64,000 nt of DNA. It comes from Rhizobium sp. BK376. GTDB taxonomy: Bacteria; Pseudomonadota; Alphaproteobacteria; Rhizobiales; Rhizobiaceae. Where the stretch lies: positions 62,001-126,000 of the forward strand of contig NZ_SLZG01000003.1 of NCBI RefSeq assembly GCF_004341625.1. The letters run 5' to 3'. A program made the translations under genes and the position numbers. Below the pieces are notes generated by a model. That model was not told the origin of the DNA, ran no database searches, and worked only from the letters and a program-made list of their open reading frames with translations. Below, one piece after another: positions 37,260-45,478 of this stretch (the stretch's first letter is position 1; the number at the start of each line of letters is the position of its first letter).

Positions 37260-37802
37260 TCAGCCGAAGTCCCGGGCGGCTTCGATATTCTCGATCGAAT
37301 CGTCGATGAAGGCGATCTCGTGGCGTTCATAACCGGAACGCTCGGTCGCAATCCGGAAGAAATCTTCGGAAGGCTTTTTGTGACCAAGGGCAGCAGAATA
37401 GAAGATGCCGTCGAAATGCTCGGAAAGCCCGAGCCGCTCCATCAGGTATGCGGCGCGTCGATGCTCCTGGTTGGTGGCAAGAAATAGCGTGACGCCTTTC
37501 TTCCGGTACTCAACCAACCCCTCGAGCAATTGCCTATCCAGGCGGGAATCGTTTTCGAACCAGTAGTCCATCAGCGCTTCAGGCGTGATGTTCGGCGCGA
37601 TGCGGTCGAGCACATCAGCCAGACGCGGCTCGATCGGCTCGCGGCCGGTGACGATATCCGCCCAATAGGGTTTGAAAAACGCCTGTTGCAGCATTTCGCG
37701 GGTAAGGCCGAGATCTCGCTCCAGATAGGTGAAGGGCGGAAGACCATCTGTCGGACGTCCGTGAACCAGCACGCCATCGACATCGACCATAAGGGCTTTC
37801 AT
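37260..37802 (-). CDS. HAD-superfamily hydrolase, C-terminus cut by an in-frame TGA
   Basis: A 180-residue HAD phosphatase-like protein. Motif I is DVDGV (Asp7, Asp9), motif II lies in LATNQEH, motif III is GHKKPSEDFF, and motif IV is FIDDS. The frame stops at DFG-TGA, but the next 20 codons stay in frame and read AAVQWLPGMTINGALAALEV before a second stop at 37197. That tail looks like the normal end of an HAD domain, so the TGA probably replaced a Trp codon. All catalytic motifs precede the stop; the shortened protein could still fold, or the gene may be decaying. Confidence 0.8.
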   Translation of the reverse strand: MKALMVDVDGVLVHGRPTDGLPPFTYLERDLGLTREMLQQAFFKPYWADIVTGREPIEPRLADVLDRIAPNITPEALMDYWFENDSRLDRQLLEGLVEYRKKGVTLFLATNQEHRRAAYLMERLGLSEHFDGIFYSAALGHKKPSEDFFRIATERSGYERHEIAFIDDSIENIEAARDFG

Positions 37803-37964
37803 AAAAATATCTCTCGTTCTGAAAATCGGCCGCTCTAAAAATCGGCATGAAGATGCTGTCGTTCTGCCGCAAGAGCAAGACCATTTGGGATTACTTTTCT
37901 CTTCATCGCGAATCCGTGTAACTCTCGATCCGTCGAATGCAACTGCCATCCATAGGAGCCTGAT

Positions 37965-38990
37965 ATGCGCGTCATCTACTCCGAAGATCACAAACTGCGC
38001 GACGCCAAGACGGAGTTGCACGGCGGCCTTCTGGTGACGCCGTTCGAGGGGCCGTTCAGGGCGGAATGGATACTGAAGGCCGTCAGGGATGCCGGGTTTT
38101 CGGATGTCGTCGCGCCGAATCTGCATGGGCTGGAGACGGCACTGAAGGTTCATGATTGGGGCTATCTCGAGTTCCTGTCGAAGGCCTGGGCGCTCTGGAA
38201 GGCGAGCGGAGCAGAGGGCGAGGCGATCCCGACCTCCTTTCCGGTGCGCCGCTCGACACAGCGAGTGCCAAACGATATCGACGCCCTGCTCGGCTATTAT
38301 GCCAACGCCGCGGAGACGGCGATCACCGAGGGCACCTATGAGGCCGCCATCGCCTCCATGAAATGTGCGTTGACCGGTGTTGACTGGCTGAATGCCGGCA
38401 ATCGATTTGCCTTCTCGCTCTGCCGCCCGCCCGGCCACCATGCCGGCATCGACCTCTTCGGCGGCTATTGCTTCATCAACAACGCAGCCGTCGCCGCACA
38501 GCACCTGATCGATCTCGGCGCGAAGAAGGTCGCGATCCTCGATGTCGATTTTCACCATGGCAATGGCACGCAGGACATCACCTATGACAGGGGCGATATC
38601 TTCTTCGCCTCGCTGCACGGCGAGCCAGCCGACGCCTTTCCTTACTTCTGGGGCTATGCCGATGAAACCGGGAAGGGGCAGGGCGAGGGCTGCAATGCCA
38701 ACTACCCGCTGCCGCGCGGCACGACCTGGCAGGCCTGGTCGGCAGCACTTGCCAATGCCCTCCTGCGGATCAAGGCGTTCGGCGCGGAAGCGATCGTGGT
38801 CTCCCTCGGCGTCGACACGTTCGAGCGCGATCCGATCAGCTTCTTCAAGCTGACATCGGAGGATTTCATCCGCATGGGTTCCGAAATCGCCGGCGCCGGC
38901 TTGCCGGTCCTGACCCTGATGGAGGGCGGCTACGGCGTGCCGGAAATCGGCCTGAACGTCGCCAATATGCTCAAAGGGCTGGAAGCCTAG
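37965..38990 (+). CDS. Acetylpolyamine amidohydrolase (histone deacetylase family)
   Basis: A 341-residue class II-type deacetylase, the same length as the characterised Mycoplana ramosa enzyme and strongly similar to it as recalled. The catalytic pair is His158-His159 (RPPGHHAG), the zinc ligands are Asp195 and His197 (DVDFHHG) with a further Asp near 284, and the transition-state Tyr lies in GGYGVPEIG near 323. It would remove acetyl groups from acetylputrescine, acetylspermidine and similar polyamines in the cytosol. recX follows 13 bases downstream. Confidence 0.93.
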   Translation: MRVIYSEDHKLRDAKTELHGGLLVTPFEGPFRAEWILKAVRDAGFSDVVAPNLHGLETALKVHDWGYLEFLSKAWALWKASGAEGEAIPTSFPVRRSTQRVPNDIDALLGYYANAAETAITEGTYEAAIASMKCALTGVDWLNAGNRFAFSLCRPPGHHAGIDLFGGYCFINNAAVAAQHLIDLGAKKVAILDVDFHHGNGTQDITYDRGDIFFASLHGEPADAFPYFWGYADETGKGQGEGCNANYPLPRGTTWQAWSAALANALLRIKAFGAEAIVVSLGVDTFERDPISFFKLTSEDFIRMGSEIAGAGLPVLTLMEGGYGVPEIGLNVANMLKGLEA

Positions 38991-39003
38991 AGACACCTCG
39001 CTG

Positions 39004-39576
39004 ATGAATTTGCCGATGACCGACGACGATACTCTAACCTCGGATGTTCCGACGTCGCGCATGCTCTCCTGGGCCAAGAACTCGACCATCTACAGGCTCG
39101 AACGCCGGATGATGACCGAAAAGCAGCTTTTTGATGCCATCGCCAAGAAGGCGAAATCGAAATTCGAGGACATCAGCAGCGCCCAGGTAAAGGCGCTCGC
39201 CGAATATGCTGTGAAATTCGCCTATGACCAGAAGGCGCTGGATGACGTCGCCTTTGCCGCGATCAGCACGCGCACGGCGGTGCGCAGCGGCAAGTCGAAG
39301 CGCGTCATCGCCCAGAAATTGTCCTTGAAGGGCGTGGCGACAGAAACGGTCCAATCGGCGGTGCAGGATGCCGACGACCTCGTCGCGGCGGTCATCTTTG
39401 CGCGGAAGCGCGGTTTCGGCCCATTCCGGCGAGGAGATCTGGATGAGAAGCGCAAGGCAAAGGAACTATCGGCCTTTGCGCGAAACGGATTCGGCTTCGA
39501 GATCGGGAGGCGGGTTTTCGATATGGACGCGGAGGAGGCGGACGAGGTCCTTTATCCCGATCGGCCGCTGTCCTGA
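39004..39576 (+). CDS. recX: RecX-family recombination regulator
   Basis: A 190-residue, strongly basic, helical protein with repeated three-helix motifs typical of RecX (YRLERRMMTEKQLFDAIAKKAK, SGKSKRVIAQKLSLKGV, FARKRGFGPFR). RecX binds RecA filaments and limits their activity. It is not linked to recA here but follows the deacetylase gene closely. ATG 39004 and 39016 are both possible starts; neither has a strong ribosome-binding site, which fits translational coupling. Confidence 0.85.
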   Translation: MNLPMTDDDTLTSDVPTSRMLSWAKNSTIYRLERRMMTEKQLFDAIAKKAKSKFEDISSAQVKALAEYAVKFAYDQKALDDVAFAAISTRTAVRSGKSKRVIAQKLSLKGVATETVQSAVQDADDLVAAVIFARKRGFGPFRRGDLDEKRKAKELSAFARNGFGFEIGRRVFDMDAEEADEVLYPDRPLS

Positions 39577-39676
39577 GCCACGCTCAAGATCAATGCCGGT
39601 TATCCCAGCATCAGAAGATTGAATTTGCCGTGCTGCTGCAAGCCTTCTATCAACAACCCGAAATTGGGAGAAGGCA

Positions 39677-40579
39677 GTGGTGCAACAGCCGGGTGATATA
39701 GGGATGGATGGCGTGGAGGCGAAGCTTCAATCGGCCTCCTCATCAGGCATGGCTGCGGGCGCCCTGATGTGCCTGATGTCAATGTCGTCGATCCAGTTCG
39801 GGGCGGCGCTGTCGGCGCCGGCCATCGCGACGTTCGGGCCGGCCGGCGCATCGTGGTTGCGGCTTGCTTTTGCAGCCGTCATGCTTGCGATCGCCATCCG
39901 ACCGCCGGTTCTGCGTTATAGCGGCGCACAGTGGATCGCGGCCCTTGTGCTCGGGACCACCACGGCCCTGATGACCATGTGCTTTTTCGCGGCGATCGAG
40001 CGCATCCCACTTGGTCTTACTGTCGCCATCGATTTCCTCGGGCCGCTGTCTGTCGCGACTCTTGGATTTGGAATGAGCTGGCGATTGGCATGGCCGGCTC
40101 TGGCAGGAGTTGGTGTTCTTTTCCTTGCCTATGACGGAGAGGGGTGGGTCGGAAGCCTTTCCGGCGTCCTTTTCGCCGCAGGTTCAGCGGTCGGATGGGC
40201 GATCTACATTCTGCTCACCAAGAAGGTCGGCGCCGCCTTCAAGGGGCTGGAAGGTCTCTCGATGTCGCTGCTTGTCGCGGCTGTTGTCGCAACACCCTTT
40301 GGCTTTGCGACAGCCGTCCCGCATCTCGACGCCTATGGCCTCCTGGAAATGGCAGGTCTGGCGCTACTGGTGCCGCTCTTGCCTTACGCGCTTGAGATGA
40401 CCGCCCTTCGGCGCATGCCGACGGCGTCCTTCGGCATCCTCATGAGCCTGGAACCGGCCATCGGCGCATTGGCTGGCTTCATCATATTGGCGCAGCCGAT
40501 GACGATCCTCCAGATGATGGGGACGGCCCTCGTGGTGACTGCCAGCGCCGGCGCCACCTTCTCGGCTGAAAAGTCGTGA
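39677..40579 (+). CDS. EamA/RhtA-type inner-membrane exporter
   Basis: A 300-residue transporter of the drug/metabolite superfamily with about ten helices arranged as two EamA repeats (residues about 25-150 and 160-295). RhtA-type members export threonine or homoserine; the substrate is not proven. The GTG start at 39677 has GGGAGAAGG upstream; an ATG nine codons later is an alternative. It is convergent with the globin gene, two bases apart. Confidence 0.87.
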   Translation: MVQQPGDIGMDGVEAKLQSASSSGMAAGALMCLMSMSSIQFGAALSAPAIATFGPAGASWLRLAFAAVMLAIAIRPPVLRYSGAQWIAALVLGTTTALMTMCFFAAIERIPLGLTVAIDFLGPLSVATLGFGMSWRLAWPALAGVGVLFLAYDGEGWVGSLSGVLFAAGSAVGWAIYILLTKKVGAAFKGLEGLSMSLLVAAVVATPFGFATAVPHLDAYGLLEMAGLALLVPLLPYALEMTALRRMPTASFGILMSLEPAIGALAGFIILAQPMTILQMMGTALVVTASAGATFSAEKS

Positions 40580-40581
40580 GA

Positions 40582-41052
40582 TCAGGCGGGTTTCCGTGCC
40601 GGATCGTCCAGAGCAGGATTGTAGAAGAGCGAGAGCGTCAGGCTCTTGGCGATGCGCTCGGCCGTCGCCATGAACCATGCCTTGGCTTCCGCATTCGGCG
40701 CGATATCGTCGAGCGTCTGCGAAAACAGGTTCAGCCATTTCGGAAAGAGCGCCGGGGTCAAGTCCTGGACGCCGATATGCGCTTGCACCGGTTTGCCGCC
40801 ATAGGCGCCATTGCGGAAGGCCACGGCCGACCAGAAGCTTTTCATCTTGGCCATATGGTCAGGCCAGCGCCCGTTCAGCTTGGCGTCAAAAACCGGCCCG
40901 AGCTCCGGGTGGTCAAGCACGCGGCCGTAAAAGGTCTCCACCAATTTGTCGATGAAAGCCGCATCCACCCCGATCGCCTTCATATCGGCTTCGGCGCGCT
41001 CACGGATGGCGGCGACATGCGCTGCGCGTCCCTGAAGATCATTATCCGTCAC
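40582..41052 (-). CDS. Group III truncated haemoglobin
   Basis: A 156-residue 2-over-2 globin. The Phe41-Tyr42 pair marks the distal B9/B10 positions, Phe73 and Trp74 lie in KMKSFWSAV, and the proximal histidine is probably His92 in VQAHIGVQ; the group III signature FPKWLNLFSQT follows. Group III globins bind O2, CO or cyanide with high affinity and have a suggested redox or oxygen-buffering role. The GTG at 41052 is chosen because GAGG lies upstream and homologues start MTDNDLQ. It is divergent from mbfA, with an Irr box between. Confidence 0.87.
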   Translation of the reverse strand: MTDNDLQGRAAHVAAIRERAEADMKAIGVDAAFIDKLVETFYGRVLDHPELGPVFDAKLNGRWPDHMAKMKSFWSAVAFRNGAYGGKPVQAHIGVQDLTPALFPKWLNLFSQTLDDIAPNAEAKAWFMATAERIAKSLTLSLFYNPALDDPARKPA

Positions 41053-41191
41053 GAATTCCACCTCGGCCGCACTATGCGGCACACCTGATATAAGCTTTCT
41101 CTGCCCGGTCCCAAAGCCCGGCGGCCTGCATTGCCGCATTGCACCGAAATCAAGCCTCGGGGCTCTTGACCCGAAACGGCCGCTTCTTTAG

Positions 41192-41210
41192 TTTTAGAAT
41201 AATTCTAAAA
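41192..41210. promoter_or_regulatory. Irr-binding iron control element (ICE box)
   Basis: TTTTAGAATAATTCTAAAA is a 9-1-9 inverted repeat, perfect in both arms. It matches the ICE/Irr-box core known from Rhizobiales (TTAGAA-N3-TTCTAA). It lies 15 bases before the preferred mbfA start, where Irr binding would block transcription or its elongation, and 140 bases upstream of the globin start. The site overlaps an alternative upstream mbfA ATG, an argument against that start. Confidence 0.9.
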
Positions 41211-41224
41211 TGGAGATTCTCACG

Positions 41225-42205
41225 ATGGCTGGATTTTTCAGGTCGTCCAAACGTTCTTTTTCATCTTTGACCGAACAGGAAATCTTAGCCATCGGCATTG
41301 CGGCCGAAGAAGATGACGCCCGCATCTATCTCGCCTATGCCGATGATCTCAGAGAACGCTATCCGGCATCCGCCAAGGTCTTCGAAGATATGGCCGAGGT
41401 CGAGGATACCCATCGCAAGACGCTGATCGACATGCATCGAAAGCGTTTCGGCGAGCGCATTCCGCTGATCCGCCGCGAACATGTCAGCGGCTTTTACGAG
41501 CGAAAGCCGGATTGGCTGCGCAAGAACCTCTCGCTCGAGGCGATCAGGCAGGAGGCGGAAGCCATGGAAGCGCAGGCCTATCGCTTCTATGTCGAGGCCG
41601 CCAAACAGATTTCCGATGCTGGAACGCGCCAGCTTCTCGGCGATCTGGCCCTTGCCGAGCAGGGGCACGAGGACATTGCGCGGATGCTGGAGGGCAAGCA
41701 CACGCCGGAATCCGTCAAGGAGGAGGAGGATGCGACCGCCCGTCGGCAATTCGTCCTGACCTATGTCCAGCCCGGCCTTGCGGGCCTGATGGATGGGTCG
41801 GTCTCGACGCTAGCGCCAATCTTTGCGGCCGCCTTCGCCACGCAGGATACCTGGCAGACCTTCCTTGTCGGCCTGTCCGCGTCCGTTGGCGCTGGTATTT
41901 CGATGGGATTCACCGAGGCAGCGCATGATGACGGCAAGATTTCCGGTCGTGGTTCACCGATCAAGCGCGGGCTTGCCTGCGGCATCATGACCGCGATCGG
42001 CGGCCTTGGTCACGCGCTGCCATACCTCATCCCGGATTTCTGGACCGCCACGATCACCGCCGGCATCGTCGTCTTCTTCGAGCTATGGGCGATTGCCTTC
42101 ATCCAGAACCGCTACATGGAAACACCGTTCCTCCGGGCAGCCTTTCAGGTTGTCATCGGTGGCTCGCTGGTTCTGGCTGCCGGCATCCTGATCGGCAACG
42201 GCTGA
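41225..42205 (+). CDS. mbfA: MbfA, membrane-bound ferritin-like/VIT1 iron exporter
   Basis: A 326-residue fusion. Residues about 15-155 are a rubrerythrin/ferritin-like di-iron domain (AAEEDDARIY, EVEDTHRKT, EAMEAQAYRFY, AEQGHED supply the Glu/His ligands). Residues about 170-326 are a VIT1/CCC1-type membrane domain with about five helices (GLMDGSVSTLAPIF, GFTEAAHDDG). In Bradyrhizobium and Agrobacterium MbfA exports iron and protects against iron and peroxide stress under Irr repression. The ATG at 41225 has GGAG upstream and leaves the Irr box in the 5' region. Confidence 0.95.
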   Translation: MAGFFRSSKRSFSSLTEQEILAIGIAAEEDDARIYLAYADDLRERYPASAKVFEDMAEVEDTHRKTLIDMHRKRFGERIPLIRREHVSGFYERKPDWLRKNLSLEAIRQEAEAMEAQAYRFYVEAAKQISDAGTRQLLGDLALAEQGHEDIARMLEGKHTPESVKEEEDATARRQFVLTYVQPGLAGLMDGSVSTLAPIFAAAFATQDTWQTFLVGLSASVGAGISMGFTEAAHDDGKISGRGSPIKRGLACGIMTAIGGLGHALPYLIPDFWTATITAGIVVFFELWAIAFIQNRYMETPFLRAAFQVVIGGSLVLAAGILIGNG

Positions 42206-42320
42206 GGCACCCCTCTAATTTTAAGGTAACGAAATATTAAAAGCGGGAACGCTCCTGTCCCTGACTGGTTTGTGTGTCGAGGCCGCAATGGTCTCGACAT
42301 GAAACCCAAGGAGAAATCAA

Positions 42321-42497
42321 ATGGCAAACCAGGGTGGAACCCATGACCAGCACGTAAAGGCCGGTCAGCAGAGCCACAAGAATATGGGCAGCCAGCAGGC
42401 TTCGTCCGGTTCCAAAAACGATCAGTCGAGCAGCAACCGTGGCGGCTCGCACGAGCAGCATGGGAAGTCTGGCCAGCAGGGCCACAAGAACAATTAG
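42321..42497 (+). CDS. Small hydrophilic repeat protein, 58 residues
   Basis: AAGGAG lies eight bases before the ATG. The product is extremely hydrophilic, rich in Gly, Gln, His, Ser, Asn and Lys, with no aliphatic core. It contains two copies of a 17-residue unit: GGTHDQHVKAGQQSHKN (residues 5-21) and GGSHEQHGKSGQQGHKN (residues 39-55). Such composition resembles intrinsically disordered stress or desiccation-type proteins (KGG/con-10-like), but I cannot assign a family. A strong terminator follows at 42554, and mbfA lies upstream on the same strand. Confidence 0.75.
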   Translation: MANQGGTHDQHVKAGQQSHKNMGSQQASSGSKNDQSSSNRGGSHEQHGKSGQQGHKNN

Positions 42498-42553
42498 CAA
42501 CTATTGCTCGATCCCAAGAGTTCGCGATCGCAAATCCGTGGATCTGAAAATAG

Positions 42554-42583
42554 AAAGGCCGGCAAAAGCCGGCCTTTTCTTTG
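42554..42583. terminator. Bidirectional Rho-independent terminator
   Basis: A 10-bp stem AAAGGCCGGC/GCCGGCCTTT with an AAAA loop is followed by TTCTTT on the plus strand and preceded by A-rich sequence. It would end the transcript of the 58-residue gene and that of the convergent cysteine-proteinase gene. Confidence 0.85.
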
Positions 42584-42597
42584 ATGTCTGCGTTCGA

Positions 42598-43203
42598 TTA
42601 TTTCAGCGCGCCGACCAAGACGTCGCGACCGTTTTCGATCGTGACCCAGCGACCGGCATTATAGCTCGCCTGGCGCTTGATGTAGGAATAGGGCGTCTGG
42701 TACCAGAGCTTTATATCGTCGCTCAGATTGTCGAGGATGTAGTCGCCCTGCGCGGTGCGAAGCGTAAGCACGGCATGGCCTTCGCCATCGGGCTTGCGCA
42801 CGACAGTCATCAGCAGATCGGATGTCGGAATGCCGCGCTGGATGAGCATGCGACGCTTCAGCAGCGCGAAGTCTTCGCAATCACCGGCGGTGACTGGATA
42901 GGCCCAGTATTCCTCGACGCCGTAGATGTCCTGATCGGTCGCTGGCGTGATGGTCTTGTTGACGTAGAGATTAACCTGGCTGATCAGCGCCCAGATCTCG
43001 GGCGTCATGCTGACCGGCATCAATTCGCGGGTCGGGCCACATTCATTGCTGTAACGCTGGCAGAAATCGTAGTGCCCGATCGGCTGGGAGGTCACGTCAC
43101 CGACAACCATCGATGGCGTGTTCTGTGTGGCCGGCATCGCCGGCGTGGACATGGCAATAATAGCCGCCAAGGCTACAAACAGGCCCTTGATACGCACACC
43201 CAA
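42598..43203 (-). CDS. Periplasmic transglutaminase-like cysteine proteinase (BTLCP/LapG-like)
   Basis: A 201-residue exported protein. The signal peptide covers about residues 1-25. The papain-like triad is Cys109 (TAGDCEDFALLKR), His143 (GEGHAVLTL) and Asp158 (YILDNL). The family includes LapG, which cleaves large surface adhesins and is controlled by the c-di-GMP receptor LapD. No lapD or adhesin gene is within the window, so the target is open. Length and triad agree with the family. Confidence 0.88.
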   Translation of the reverse strand: MGVRIKGLFVALAAIIAMSTPAMPATQNTPSMVVGDVTSQPIGHYDFCQRYSNECGPTRELMPVSMTPEIWALISQVNLYVNKTITPATDQDIYGVEEYWAYPVTAGDCEDFALLKRRMLIQRGIPTSDLLMTVVRKPDGEGHAVLTLRTAQGDYILDNLSDDIKLWYQTPYSYIKRQASYNAGRWVTIENGRDVLVGALK

Positions 43204-43390
43204 CTTCCTTGTATCGCCCCGTCATTTATTAACGAATTGTTAATGGAGGGGGGTGCGGGAAGTCAATCGTTACTTATTCGTTAACGCCGGTTACTCCCAA
43301 ACATGGTTAAAATGGCACATAAACAGGAGCTTACGTTGCGTAAGTTCGGTGCAAATTTGGCCGATAAAAAGGCAGATGCCGTCAAATTGA

Positions 43391-44194
43391 TTAACGTGCC
43401 GCCATTGCCTCGGCTGCAGCAAGCATACGGTCCAAATCCTGCGGCCGCGACAGCCGGTGGTCGCCGTCGCGGATGAGCGTCAGCACGACATCATCGGCCG
43501 GCAGGTGCTCGACCAATTTCAGCGCATGGGCAAAAGGAACATCCGCGTCCTGCATGCCCTGCAGAATATGCACCGGACATCCCGTCTCGATCATGCCGGT
43601 CAGGACCTGGTTGGCGCGGCCGTCCTCGATCAGCGCCCTGGTGAAGATGTTCGGCTCGGGGCTGTATTCCGACCGTTCCTCGACATAGCCCTTCTCCGCA
43701 AGGGCCGTCCTTTCCGCCTCTGAAAGGTTTGGCTCGATCAGGTCTATGGTGAAATCGGGCGCCGGCGCGATCAGCACCATGCCCTGAACGACGGGCGCTT
43801 TCTTCCGCTTGCGCAGTTCCTGGGCGATGCGCAGCGCAATCCAGCCGCCCATCGAGGAGCCGACGAGCACGAGACGCTTCGGTTTGACGTGGTCGAGCAC
43901 GGCAAGCGCCTCGTCGAGCCAGCGGGAAATCGTGCCATTGGTGAATTTGCCGCCCGACAGACCATGGCCGGAATAGTCGAAACGGATGCAGCCGAGCCCG
44001 CGCCTTTCGGCAAGGGCGTCCAGTTCCAGGGCCTTGGTGCCGCTCATGTCCGAACGATAGCCGGAGAGCCAGACAAATGTTGTGCCGGCAACCTTCTTCG
44101 TCGGCGGACGGATGAGCATGGCGATCTGCCGTTCCTGATCGCCGGTCCCGATGGAAAGAAATTGCGTCTCTTGGGTCTTTGGCGCCTCGGACAT
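43391..44194 (-). CDS. Cytosolic alpha/beta-hydrolase (ABHD10-like)
   Basis: A 267-residue hydrolase without signal peptide. The nucleophile elbow is VGSSMGGWIA, the acid is in GMQDADVPF, and the histidine in DGDHRLSRP. A glycine-rich oxyanion region is RFDYSGHGLSGG. The sequence is of the type found in mitochondrial ABHD10, an acyl-thioesterase, and in many alphaproteobacteria. The substrate is unknown, though thioester or ester hydrolysis is likely. Confidence 0.87.
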   Translation of the reverse strand: MSEAPKTQETQFLSIGTGDQERQIAMLIRPPTKKVAGTTFVWLSGYRSDMSGTKALELDALAERRGLGCIRFDYSGHGLSGGKFTNGTISRWLDEALAVLDHVKPKRLVLVGSSMGGWIALRIAQELRKRKKAPVVQGMVLIAPAPDFTIDLIEPNLSEAERTALAEKGYVEERSEYSPEPNIFTRALIEDGRANQVLTGMIETGCPVHILQGMQDADVPFAHALKLVEHLPADDVVLTLIRDGDHRLSRPQDLDRMLAAAEAMAAR

Positions 44195-44369
44195 CGATAA
44201 CTCCCAGATTTACACTCTATAAAACAGATTCGCGGATGGCTGACAGGAGGTGATTTTTCCGTTAAGGCGTGCTATTGACTTCGTAGCAGCAGTCACGACA
44301 TTTCCGTCAGTTGCGCCGATGGAGGCTCGAGGCTGCAATCATCCGAAATAAATCTAGGAGAGTACGACC

Positions 44370-44909
44370 ATTCGCAGACCTTTTAAAACCGACGCGCCCG
44401 TAAAGGAAGGGCCGCGTTCAAATAGGGAAATACGCATTCCCAAGATTCAGCTGATCACGGCTGATGGACAGAACATGGGCGTTGTCCCGACCGACCAGGC
44501 ATTGAAGATGGCAGAGGAAGCCGGCCTCGATCTGGTTGAGATTTCTCCCAATGCTGAGCCGCCCGTATGCAAGATCCTCGATCTCGGTAAGCTGAAATAC
44601 GCCAACCAGAAGAAGGCCGCCGAGGCTCGCAAGAAGCAGAAGATCGTCGAAATCAAAGAAATCAAGATGCGCCCGAACATCGACACCCACGACTATGAGG
44701 TGAAGATGAAGGCGATGGGTCGCTTCTTCGACGAGGGCGATAAGGTCAAGGTAACCCTGAAGTTCCGTGGCCGCGAAATGGCTCACCAGGAACTCGGCAT
44801 GAAGCTTCTGCAGCAGGTCAAGGAAGACACGCTGGAAATTGCCAAGGTTGAGGCTGAGCCGAAGCTTGAAGGCCGCCAGATGATGATGGTGCTCGCGCCC
44901 AAGGCGTGA
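44370..44909 (+). CDS. infC: Translation initiation factor IF-3, probable ATT start
   Basis: A 179-residue protein with the IF-3 N domain ([21 protein letters not shown]) and C domain ([33 protein letters not shown]). The start is taken as ATT at 44370: it lies nine bases after AGGAG, and translation from it gives the N-terminus [10 protein letters not shown] known in Rhizobiaceae IF-3. The first in-frame ATG (44475) would delete 35 residues of the N domain. Rare AUU starts in infC allow IF-3 to repress its own synthesis, as shown in E. coli. A terminator follows at 44933. Confidence 0.93.
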   Translation: MRRPFKTDAPVKEGPRSNREIRIPKIQLITADGQNMGVVPTDQALKMAEEAGLDLVEISPNAEPPVCKILDLGKLKYANQKKAAEARKKQKIVEIKEIKMRPNIDTHDYEVKMKAMGRFFDEGDKVKVTLKFRGREMAHQELGMKLLQQVKEDTLEIAKVEAEPKLEGRQMMMVLAPKA

Positions 44910-44932
44910 GCGCGCCATCCGGCGGGAGACCG

Positions 44933-44963
44933 AGCCGTCCCAAGGGGCGGCTTTTTCTTTTTT
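44933..44963 (+). terminator. Rho-independent terminator of infC
   Basis: The stem AGCCGTCCC/GGGGCGGCT, with one G-T pair and a very tight loop, is followed by TTTTTCTTTTTT. It lies 24 bases past the infC stop, so rpmI-rplT are transcribed from their own promoter. Confidence 0.85.
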
Positions 44964-45029
44964 GCCTCTGCTTTTCTGCCCCCCTTTCTGCGTTGTCATA
45001 CGCAAGTCAAAATTCCGCCTGACGCCCCG

Positions 45030-45058
45030 TTGCACTTTGGCGGCACTGCGGTTATAAG
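45030..45058 (+). promoter_or_regulatory. Predicted sigma-70 promoter of rpmI-rplT
   Basis: TTGCAC (45030-45035) and TATAAG (45053-45058) are separated by 17 bases, close to the housekeeping consensus. Transcription would start near 45065, leaving an mRNA leader of about 170 bases before rpmI. That leader contains a GCGCTTT/AAAGCGC hairpin at 45194-45212 and a CCGGC/GCCGG pair near 45170, which could mediate ribosomal-protein autoregulation. Confidence 0.6.
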
Positions 45059-45237
45059 CGCGCGTCCGAACTGACCGGCAGGGCATGCCGTGGCGGTTCA
45101 GAATGCTTGCAAGACGGTTCGTCACCGCTCTCGCAGTTCAACAACACAAGCACCCGCGCTTTTGCGGACCCGGCAAGCCGGATCTGCGAGGGGCGCTTTT
45201 TCATAAAGCGCAGACGGGGCACAAAAGGAGTAGCAAA

Positions 45238-45441
45238 ATGCCCAAGATGAAGACGAAGTCCTCTGCCAAGAAGCGGTTCAAGATCACCGCGACCGGCAAG
45301 GTAAAGGCCGCCGCTGCTGGCAAGCGCCACGGCATGATCAAGCGCACCAACAAGTTCATTCGCGATGCACGCGGCACCATGGTTCTCGCAGAACCCGATG
45401 GCCGCAAGGTTATCAAGAATTACTTGCCGAACGGTCTCTAA
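45238..45441 (+). CDS. rpmI: 50S ribosomal protein L35
   Basis: A 67-residue, highly basic protein with the L35 N-terminus [20 protein letters not shown] and the [18 protein letters not shown] segment. The ATG at 45238, with AAAGGAG upstream, is the start; upstream extension of the frame is not protein-like. It is in an operon with rplT, 37 bases downstream. Confidence 0.97.
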   Translation: MPKMKTKSSAKKRFKITATGKVKAAAAGKRHGMIKRTNKFIRDARGTMVLAEPDGRKVIKNYLPNGL

Positions 45442-45478
45442 GACTTTTCGTAACGCTTAAGACTAAGGAGATCATGAC

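Noticed and set aside
37803..39089. Upstream extension of the HAD frame to 609 codons
   Set aside because: The extension is antisense to the acetylpolyamine amidohydrolase and ends exactly where the HAD motif-I sequence starts at ATG 37802.
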